This document shows, one piece after another, positions 14,318 to 20,739 of a stretch of DNA of 20,739 nt (the first letter of the stretch is position 1; every line of letters starts with the position of its first letter). The translations under genes and the position numbers were made by a program. The stretch is from NCBI GenBank assembly GCA_007116195.1, contig SKIX01000253.1, forward strand, positions 1 to 20,739, read 5' to 3'. The notes beneath the pieces were generated by a model, which was not told where the DNA came from, did not search any database, and saw only the letters and a program-made list of their open reading frames with translations. This DNA comes from Marinospirillum sp. (GTDB lineage Bacteria > Pseudomonadota > Gammaproteobacteria > Pseudomonadales > Halomonadaceae).

Positions 14318-16025
14318 TCGTTATTATCGAGAAGAGCTGCAACAGTTGCGCTACCTAGCCCAGGAATACGCTGACAAGGAACCTGAGCTAGCACGCCACC
14401 TAGTACCGGGTAGCGACCCAGATGTTGAACGCCTGCTAGAAGGCGTGGCTTTTTTAACTGCAGGGCTTAGAGACCAGTTAGACCGTGAAGCCCCTAAGCT
14501 GACGCGTAACCTCTTGGCGGTGATGGCACCGGATAGCTTAGAGCCTCTGGTTGCCTCCTGTCAGGTCGAATTCTTGCCTCGAAAAAGCTTGAAAAGCCCG
14601 TTGTTGATTCCGGCGGGAACACCTCTGGGCAGCTCAACTAAACTTGACAAGAAAGTAACCTTCACCACTTTGGAGGCCTGCCATGTTTTACCCTTGGAAA
14701 TAACCGCTTGTGGACAGGAAGAGGCCACCTCTGGCCCGACTGCTAAAAAGTTTATTCTGGATTTACAAGTAACCAGCGGTGAGCTAGGCGATAGTTTGGG
14801 TCAATACCCCTTAAAGCTTCAAATTTCAGGAAGTTTCGGGCAAGCGAGTGATCTCTATTGGCTACTCCTTAAAGAAAGCCGTCGATTGGATGTTTATATT
14901 GATGGGCAATTGAAGCAACAAGAAAACTCCGTTCCAGTTACAGCCAGCAAAGCTGTTTTTGGAAAAACGCTGCTACCCGGTGAAGCAGGGCTAGCTCAGT
15001 ATTTGCATTCGCCAGAAACGGCCCTGAACTTACAGTTGGATCTCGCTTCCATTCAACCTAAAACCGCCGGAAAAAAACTAAGCTTGCACTTTTGGATCGA
15101 TGAAAGCCGCTTACTCCTTCCGAATGTTAAACACCGCCAGATCCACTTAAATAGCGTTCGTGCTGCCAACCTTTTTACTCGCTGGCTACCTGCTTTTTTA
15201 CGCAATGACCATTTGATTCATCACCCCTTAAAGCCGCCTGCGCATAAAGATGAAAGGCTTCTGATTCATAACATAAAAACCCTTGAGGGAGTCTACGAGG
15301 GCCAAGATAGCCCGCATCTTTATCAGCCCTATTGGCAGGTCAATAAGCGCCAGGAAGCTCAGGCTCATGCTTACCAGCTCAACTACTTTCTTGACCCGAT
15401 TACCGGGCTACCCGAGGTAAGCCTAGTGATTGCCAAAGGTAGAGAGCTAGTCCGAGGGCAAAGAGAAATGCTCAAAGTTTTAGCGCAGTGTAACAATGGA
15501 ATGAGTGCATCAGGGCTGCTACCGGGAGACCTCTGTCAACACCTGCAGGGCACCCCAGAGCAAATTGATTTTCGTAATCTAACCACGACCACGCCTTGGA
15601 AAGCCCCTTTGCTGGATGCTGCGAGTGAGCGCCAGCAGCTAGCAAGGCTTTCAGTACAAAAAAGCAATATCTTCACTTTTAAGGGACTAATGAACCGCTT
15701 ACAACATCTTGCGGAGGAGGTAAGCCCAGATGAAGGGCGCTTGAATATCAATAGAAAAAAACTAGCGGCCCTGCTGGACATGAAGGTCGAGGGGCGAGAA
15801 AAGCTACTCAACCAGTCACTTTATCGGGGGCTGCAGGTCAGCATTCAGCTCAATGCTGGGGCTTTCAATAGCCTTGGAGACGCCCTGATTTTTTGCCAAC
15901 GTTTGGAAGAGTTTTTTAGTCACCAGGCACCCATTAATCACTTTACCGCGCTAGAGGTTCATGAAACCAAAGCCGGGGAGGACTATTTATGGCCAGCGAA
16001 GCTGGGACCGCAGCAGCTCACATAA
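14310..16025 (+). CDS. tssF: T6SS baseplate protein TssF
   Basis: This 571-aa protein begins with the TssF signature FDRYYREELQQLRYLAQEYA, then PDVERLLEGVAFLTAGLRDQLD (residues 33-54) and LTRNLLAVMAPD. A C-terminal ISxQ-type region ends in FSHQAPINHFTALEVH, which matches the family's FF...A.iN.Ft.l pattern. TssF forms the wedge with TssG and TssE. The ATG at 14310 overlaps the tssE stop (ATGTTTGA), so translation is coupled. Length is normal. tssG begins inside its last 37 nt. Confidence 0.94.
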   Translation: MFDRYYREELQQLRYLAQEYADKEPELARHLVPGSDPDVERLLEGVAFLTAGLRDQLDREAPKLTRNLLAVMAPDSLEPLVASCQVEFLPRKSLKSPLLIPAGTPLGSSTKLDKKVTFTTLEACHVLPLEITACGQEEATSGPTAKKFILDLQVTSGELGDSLGQYPLKLQISGSFGQASDLYWLLLKESRRLDVYIDGQLKQQENSVPVTASKAVFGKTLLPGEAGLAQYLHSPETALNLQLDLASIQPKTAGKKLSLHFWIDESRLLLPNVKHRQIHLNSVRAANLFTRWLPAFLRNDHLIHHPLKPPAHKDERLLIHNIKTLEGVYEGQDSPHLYQPYWQVNKRQEAQAHAYQLNYFLDPITGLPEVSLVIAKGRELVRGQREMLKVLAQCNNGMSASGLLPGDLCQHLQGTPEQIDFRNLTTTTPWKAPLLDAASERQQLARLSVQKSNIFTFKGLMNRLQHLAEEVSPDEGRLNINRKKLAALLDMKVEGREKLLNQSLYRGLQVSIQLNAGAFNSLGDALIFCQRLEEFFSHQAPINHFTALEVHETKAGEDYLWPAKLGPQQLT

Positions 16026-16984
16026 GCCAAGAGGCGCATCGTTATTCGCTTTTACAACTGGTGCGCTGGATCAAAGCAACGCATCCGAACCATCAGCTGC
16101 GTCTGCGCTCTTCGCTGAAACGGGGGCTTGCCTATCTGGAAGTTGAAAAGGCCTGGCTAGAGGGGGAAACTTGGTATCTGGAAGTGAACTGGCCAGGACT
16201 TTATGGCAGCAGCTCCCCTGTACCTGCTTATATCACCGAACAGCTCTTAGCTCAGTTAGAAGAAGCTGAACAGCCGGCTCGGGCGCTACTCGACCTCCTG
16301 AACGAGCGCCTTTATGAAGTATTACTGGTTTGCTTAAGTCGTAATTACCCAGCCATTCGCCACCTAGAATGGCAAGACCAGCGCTGGATGGAGCAGCTTT
16401 TTAGTTTGCTGGGCATCCAACCAGATCAACTCGAATTTTTGCCTGAACCAGCTTGGCTGTTGGAACACTATCAGCTATTAACCAGTCACCAACGCTCGGC
16501 CAGCGGGCTAACCCGGTTATTACAAGCCTGGTTGCCAGATTGTCAACTGCACCTGGAACAATGCTGTGAGCGGAGCGTCGCTGTTGATCGTGCTTCACTA
16601 ACCTGTCTGGCTAAGGGTAACCATCAGCTCGGTCAAAGTGCTTGGGTGGGTAGCCGTTTGCGAGATAATGCTGGACGAATACGCCTTCACCTGGGGCCAG
16701 TGAGTCATGCTTACTTTTGCCAACTACTAGCAGATCAAAAGCATTGGAAGACACTACAAGTGCTGATTCAGCTTTATTTACAGGTGCCCGTAGAGTGTAG
16801 GCTGGTTTTTTATCTTGACCCTCCAGAAGAACTGCAAAATCTAGGACTAGGACTTGCCAACTGGGGGCATCTAGGCAAAAACACCTGGGTTATGCAAAAG
16901 ACAGCGAACTTACCTACAAGCTACTTGCAGGCAGAGTTACCACTGGTTGACCCAAATACCAATATGCAGGAAGGCCTTGCATGA
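15989..16984 (+). CDS. tssG: T6SS baseplate protein TssG
   Basis: This 331-aa protein follows tssF in the normal order and has TssG features: an N-terminal helix SLLQLVRWIKA, a strand block LRLRSSLK, a LLDLLNERLYEVLL segment where the family typically has FLDLFnHRl, a long middle domain (LTRLLQAWLPDCQLHLEQ), and a C-terminal LGQSAWVGSRLRDNAGRIRLHLGPV matching the family's LG....lG.rv.D....f.i.lGPl motif. TssG pairs with TssF in the baseplate wedge. ATG 15989 is supported by GGGGAGGA at about 15975-15982 and overlaps tssF by 37 nt. It ends TGA 16982-16984, overlapping a short ORF by 4 nt. Confidence 0.92.
   Translation: MASEAGTAAAHISQEAHRYSLLQLVRWIKATHPNHQLRLRSSLKRGLAYLEVEKAWLEGETWYLEVNWPGLYGSSSPVPAYITEQLLAQLEEAEQPARALLDLLNERLYEVLLVCLSRNYPAIRHLEWQDQRWMEQLFSLLGIQPDQLEFLPEPAWLLEHYQLLTSHQRSASGLTRLLQAWLPDCQLHLEQCCERSVAVDRASLTCLAKGNHQLGQSAWVGSRLRDNAGRIRLHLGPVSHAYFCQLLADQKHWKTLQVLIQLYLQVPVECRLVFYLDPPEELQNLGLGLANWGHLGKNTWVMQKTANLPTSYLQAELPLVDPNTNMQEGLA
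16968..16974 (+). promoter_or_regulatory. Ribosome-binding site ahead of the 29-codon ORF
   Basis: AGGAAGG, 6 nt before ATG 16981, is well placed to start translation there. The next gene (ATG 17064) has its own weaker GGAGA about 9 nt upstream. Confidence 0.5.
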
Positions 16985-17070
16985 AAGAAGGGTCGAACTG
17001 GGAAACCTTAGCTGCCCCTAACCAGAATAACCACAGTTTAAAGAATAATGGTGGAGATCAATCATGCTGA
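16981..17070 (+). CDS. Small coupled ORF, 29 aa, unknown function
   Basis: ATG 16981 overlaps the tssG stop (ATGA), and the ORF ends in TGA 17068-17070, overlapping the next start (ATGCTGA). The product would be 29 aa, polar and Asn-rich (starts MKEGSNWETLAAPNQNN, ends GGDQSC), with no membrane segment or known motif. The good ribosome-binding site and overlaps at both ends argue for real translation. It may mainly serve as a leader that carries ribosomes from tssG to the TAXI-protein gene. It could equally be chance, since any ATGA overlap opens a frame. Confidence 0.4.
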   Translation: MKEGSNWETLAAPNQNNHSLKNNGGDQSC

Positions 17071-18407
17071 ACTTTCGTACCCGTTGGTGGCTTAGCTGGA
17101 TACTCGTAGTTGCTGCTGCCGTCTTGATCATTTATTGGAGCGCTCAGCAGGCCACCCAAACCCGAGTTATCCGCATAGCAACTGCCTCCGCTGGCGGCTA
17201 TTACCACCAGTTTGGCGGTCATCTGAAGGAAATTATTGAGCAGCAGGGGCGCTATGATGTGGAACTTATAGAAACGCGTGGCTCAGTCGACAACCGAGGG
17301 CGCTTGCTCAAGGACGAAGCCGACCTAGCTATCATTATGATAGGTTCAGCGACGTTGCAAAACTTGAACTTGGTTGCTCCCCTTTGGTATGACCATATGC
17401 ACCTGATTGTACGCCAGGAAAGCAACCTGGAAAGCTTGATGGATTTGCGAGGACGCAACATTACACTAGGATTGGAAGGCTCTGGCTACCGTGCTCAGGC
17501 TAGTATGATGCTGAATCATCTTGGTATAGATCCAACTGAAATTGGCATGAATGACCTCTACTTTGGACGCCTGCTGGATACTCCAGAACTGGAGGGTGCG
17601 ATAGTAACCACCGGAATGCTGAACCCAGACTTACGCTCTGTCCTGGTCAGTGGAGAGTTTCGTCTAGTACCCATTCACTTGGCAGAAGGCTATTCACTTA
17701 ACCATAGTCAGATCAACCCAACTCAAATACCTGCAGGCACCTATCCGAGTGTACGCGGCCCCTTGCCTGATTACAATTTGAAAACCTTGGGCACCTTGGC
17801 TGTGCTTGCATCTCGCCCAAATGTGCCTGATGCCGTTATCCAGGCTGTTCACCAGGCACTGTTTTCTGAAGAAATGCGCCGCAAGGCACCTACACTCGTT
17901 GATACCAATCCACTGGAGGATCGCTTACTGCGCTATACACCCATGCATCCTGCCAGTGAGCGCTACTATAATCCTCATATTGGCTTAGATCACTTTTCGC
18001 GTGCTCTGGCCTGGATCACAGAAAAGCGCTGGTTATTGCTGGCGCTTCTAGCAGCTGTAGGTGGTGGCTGGTTGCAAGTCAAACAACTGAAAAACATGCG
18101 CATCCAGCGTAAAAAGTCCAATTTGGAGAGCGGTCTTGAAAAAATTTTCCGCGAGGCTGTTGAACTAGAGCGGGTGCAAAAAGAAGCCAGAGACCTGCGT
18201 TTGTTACATCGCTACCTGAACGAAGCACTTAATCTGAAGCATCAAGCCGTCAGTCTGGCTCAAGGAAACCATCTGAATGATTCAGTACTTTTCTTAACAA
18301 CCCTACAACAGTGCTCCGATGTGCTTCGCCAACTTGAGTGGCGTCTTGCAGGCTTGCAAGTCAGTGAGATGGCCAAGCGACAAGCCGAAGCCAGTACGCA
18401 TAATTAG
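17064..18407 (+). CDS. Membrane-tethered TAXI-type solute-binding protein with cytoplasmic tail
   Basis: This 447-aa protein resembles the TAXI group of TRAP-transporter periplasmic binding proteins: IRIATASAGGYYHQFGGHL (37-55) at the start of the binding domain, ETRGSVDNRGRLLKDEADLAII (70-91), LRGRNITLGLEGSG.R (128-143), and MHPASERYYNPHIGLDHF (294-311). A transmembrane helix precedes it (about 8-27, uncleaved-looking). A second one follows at about 322-337 (KRWLLLALLAAVGGGWL). After that come about 110 helical, charged residues that should lie in the cytoplasm. No TRAP permease genes are near. It is probably a periplasmic ligand sensor or an envelope subunit linked to the T6SS; either role is inferred. 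It overlaps the 29-codon ORF and is 18 bp ahead of vgrG. Confidence 0.8.
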   Translation: MLNFRTRWWLSWILVVAAAVLIIYWSAQQATQTRVIRIATASAGGYYHQFGGHLKEIIEQQGRYDVELIETRGSVDNRGRLLKDEADLAIIMIGSATLQNLNLVAPLWYDHMHLIVRQESNLESLMDLRGRNITLGLEGSGYRAQASMMLNHLGIDPTEIGMNDLYFGRLLDTPELEGAIVTTGMLNPDLRSVLVSGEFRLVPIHLAEGYSLNHSQINPTQIPAGTYPSVRGPLPDYNLKTLGTLAVLASRPNVPDAVIQAVHQALFSEEMRRKAPTLVDTNPLEDRLLRYTPMHPASERYYNPHIGLDHFSRALAWITEKRWLLLALLAAVGGGWLQVKQLKNMRIQRKKSNLESGLEKIFREAVELERVQKEARDLRLLHRYLNEALNLKHQAVSLAQGNHLNDSVLFLTTLQQCSDVLRQLEWRLAGLQVSEMAKRQAEASTHN

Positions 18408-18425
18408 AGGAGGGGGGTAAGAACC

Positions 18426-20739
18426 ATGGTAACTCCATCGCATCCGTTTACATTTACCTGGATCGATAATGCTATCGGTCTAACAACTCTAACTGTCATG
18501 CGTTTCACGGGAAAGGAAGCACTGGGGCAGCCTTACTTTTTTGAGCTGGATTTGTATGTTGAGTACGGACCTGGAGAGGAAGTTAAGAAGCCCAATCAAC
18601 TGGTCGATCAACGCGCTTGCTTTACTATTGCCATTGCAGGCAAAGAGCGCAGCTTCTATGGGCAGGTGGCTTCCTGTCAAATTATAAAAAAACTGGGTTC
18701 AGGCTATCACTACAAAGTCAGCCTTTCCCCTCGTGCTGCTCGTCTACAAGACCAAGTTAATAATGCCATTTACATTAACAAAGACCTGAATGCTACCCTG
18801 GATGCTATTTTTGAGAACGCTCAAATGGCTGCAGATGACTATAAGCTGAACAACCTGAGCGGTTATCGAGATTGGGAGTTTCGTTGTCAGTACGGCGAAA
18901 GCAATTTTGATTTTTTACAACGAGTTACTCAAAGAGAAGGGGTCTACTATAGCTTTGAGCAAGCCATAGATGATGAGTCTGAGCAGGTCATCTTCTATGA
19001 CAACTTGAATCAGCACCTAGAGAGTGTAGATGCCCCCACATTAAAATACTGCCCTGATGCTGGGGGCGCGATCAAAACAGAGAGCGAAGGTGCCAATATC
19101 GTTTTTCAATGGCAAAGCCGAGGTGAACAGCTACCTAAAAAGGTCTGTATAAAAGACTATAATAGTAGCACACCATCTGTTGGTATTATCGCAGAAGAAA
19201 CTGTAGATGAAAATGGCCTAGGTACAGCCTACTACTATGCAGACTCCATTATTAACAATGAAGAAGCTATAAGAATAGCTGAGATTGTAAAACAACGCTT
19301 TTTAATGAAAAAAAACCATTTCATTGCAAGCACTCAAAATCCAGCATTAGAAGTTGGCAGAGCTTTTTTATTGGAAGACCATTTCATGGACAATGGCACC
19401 TACTATCCCTATGTCATTTACCACCAGGGTGAACTAAAGGACTTTAGTGATACGGGAACAGCTACTTATCTAAATGAAATGGAATGCTTACCTGAAGACA
19501 TTCAGTTTAGGCCCGAGAAGAATATCGAAAAACCCCGCTTTAATGGAATACTTCATGCAAAAATCGATGGTGAGCTTGAACAAGAAAGTGATGACTCTGA
19601 GGATCAGGCAGCAAGCAATGAAGAAACAAGCGAAACTGAAAGCACAGACACCTTTGCTCACCTAGATAATGAAGGCCGTTACAAGGTTTTTTTTCCATTC
19701 GATACTCATCATGCCGGAGGTGAAGGAGAAGGTTCTTGCTGGGTACACCGTATTCAACCTAACTCGGGAGCAGGGGGGGATATGCACTTTCCTCTACTGC
19801 AAGGAACCGAAGTAGCCATCAGCTTTATTGGTGGTGACCCTGATCGCCCAGTCATTGCTGGTGCCCTACCCAATAGTGCTTACCCTAGTGCAGTGAATCA
19901 GAACAACCCCTCGCAAAGTATCATCGTTAGTAATGAGGGCAACCAGCTGCTTATGGATGATGAGAGTGATTATGTGCGCTTAAGCCTTTCCTCGCTGGAG
20001 AAAAACAGTGAAATCCACCTCGGTTCCTATGACTCCAATAACCAGGGTATTATTTTTAATACTCAAGGAGTAACACGAACCCTAGCACTTGGTGGGGAGG
20101 TTCTAACAAAAGTCACAGTAGGGGAAGCATCGAGTTTAAATTTAGCTCCGCGTTCAGAAACACTCACCGACGCTTCGCTCTTTGCTTTCCCCAAATTTAA
20201 TTTGCAGGAAGCGGGTGGCCTAATAGAAGATGAAGAGCTTAACCAAGCAGATGAGCTTTCTGGTGATTACCTGCTGCGCCGAACGGCTGGAGATCTCTAC
20301 GCCTGGCGCAAAGGCCCCAGCTATCTTTTTTGGGCACCCAATACCCCGACCTACAGCTTTGGTGGCCGAAAAACTTATCGTTATCATCAGAATCCAGCAG
20401 AAGCTGACCTTGAAACCTGGGAAATACCCGAAACAGTGGGTGATGGTGGGCCAACTAAAAGACTCCATGACTTTCTGGATGAGATAAATAATGAGATAGG
20501 AAGTGACGCTCGTTTAGATCAAAGAAGAATACAAGGAAGGGTTGCTAGTTTAATTCGCCAACTAAGAAGAGAAGAGCGCCCTGTTGAAAAGTCTACAATT
20601 GAACAAAGAATAAAAGAAAAAGACGAGGAGTATGATGAGCAGCTCCTTGCGGCACTCCAAGAAATTATTGACACAGATAGCCTTTTTCCCGAAGTGGAAA
20701 CAACTGCCAGGGAACAAGGTCAAGATCCACAGGCCTCAC
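18426..20739 (+). CDS. vgrG: T6SS spike protein VgrG (TssI), 3' end outside the window
   Basis: The reading frame is open from ATG 18426 to the right edge (771 codons) with no stop. AGGAGGGGGG at 18407-18416 precedes the start. The N-terminal part is gp27-like, with LTVMRFTGKEALGQPYFFEL and the hallmark RCQYGESNFDFLQRVTQREGVYYSFE (about 153-178). An acidic Ser/Glu-rich insert at about 382-410 is followed by the gp5-like OB fold (GRYKVFFPFD, FPLLQGTEVAISFIGGDPDRPVIAGALPN) and then the beta-helix region. The end in view has LLRRTAGDLYAWRKG and a long charged helical stretch (about 680-765). VgrG trimers tip the Hcp tube and puncture the target cell. Whether a C-terminal effector domain or a PAAR-binding end follows cannot be seen. 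Base composition is richer in A+T around 19140-19660 than in the core genes. Confidence 0.94.
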   Translation, partial: MVTPSHPFTFTWIDNAIGLTTLTVMRFTGKEALGQPYFFELDLYVEYGPGEEVKKPNQLVDQRACFTIAIAGKERSFYGQVASCQIIKKLGSGYHYKVSLSPRAARLQDQVNNAIYINKDLNATLDAIFENAQMAADDYKLNNLSGYRDWEFRCQYGESNFDFLQRVTQREGVYYSFEQAIDDESEQVIFYDNLNQHLESVDAPTLKYCPDAGGAIKTESEGANIVFQWQSRGEQLPKKVCIKDYNSSTPSVGIIAEETVDENGLGTAYYYADSIINNEEAIRIAEIVKQRFLMKKNHFIASTQNPALEVGRAFLLEDHFMDNGTYYPYVIYHQGELKDFSDTGTATYLNEMECLPEDIQFRPEKNIEKPRFNGILHAKIDGELEQESDDSEDQAASNEETSETESTDTFAHLDNEGRYKVFFPFDTHHAGGEGEGSCWVHRIQPNSGAGGDMHFPLLQGTEVAISFIGGDPDRPVIAGALPNSAYPSAVNQNNPSQSIIVSNEGNQLLMDDESDYVRLSLSSLEKNSEIHLGSYDSNNQGIIFNTQGVTRTLALGGEVLTKVTVGEASSLNLAPRSETLTDASLFAFPKFNLQEAGGLIEDEELNQADELSGDYLLRRTAGDLYAWRKGPSYLFWAPNTPTYSFGGRKTYRYHQNPAEADLETWEIPETVGDGGPTKRLHDFLDEINNEIGSDARLDQRRIQGRVASLIRQLRREERPVEKSTIEQRIKEKDEEYDEQLLAALQEIIDTDSLFPEVETTAREQGQDPQAS

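Overview
This window is almost entirely one type VI secretion system (T6SS) locus, all on the + strand. Codon usage, roughly balanced base composition, Gram-negative signal peptides, a lipobox protein and an outer-membrane barrel ending in Phe point to a marine-type gammaproteobacterium. An Oceanospirillales-like host is my guess from general resemblance and is not proven. The left edge (1-363) holds the end of an unrelated gene, a cyclic-nucleotide-binding domain that is probably the tail of a SulP-type anion transporter. A 199-bp A+T-rich leader with a 9-bp direct repeat and an 8-bp inverted repeat separates it from the T6SS genes.

The T6SS genes run without a break from 563 to the right edge: tssB, tssC, hcp; then an envelope group (a signal-peptide beta-barrel protein, a 437-aa Ig-like lipoprotein, and a TssJ domain fused behind an extra N-terminal membrane domain); then tssK, tssL (short DotU form) and tssM; then a second tube/sheath pair (one polypeptide with a TssB-like part followed by a TssC-like part, and a divergent Hcp paralog); then the baseplate genes tssE, tssF and tssG; then a 29-codon coupled ORF, a membrane-tethered TAXI-type binding protein, and a vgrG that runs off the right edge. 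Gaps are mostly under 70 bp, and from 13395 to 17070 successive genes overlap, so this looks like one long operon.

Family knowledge gives the standard working model. TssJ-L-M form the membrane complex, TssK-E-F-G with VgrG form the baseplate, Hcp stacks into the tube, and TssB/TssC form the contractile sheath. Four things depart from that plan: (1) the single-chain TssB-TssC-like protein encoded directly before a second Hcp and the baseplate genes; (2) TssJ as the C-terminal half of a larger protein with no visible lipobox; (3) an outer-membrane barrel and a large Ig-like lipoprotein placed where tssJ normally stands alone; (4) a TAXI solute-binding domain held between two membrane segments with a cytoplasmic helical tail and no TRAP permease. 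Together these suggest a T6SS variant with a specialised sheath/tube element near the baseplate and a modified outer-membrane attachment. No tssA, tssH (clpV) or PAAR gene is visible; they may lie beyond the right edge.
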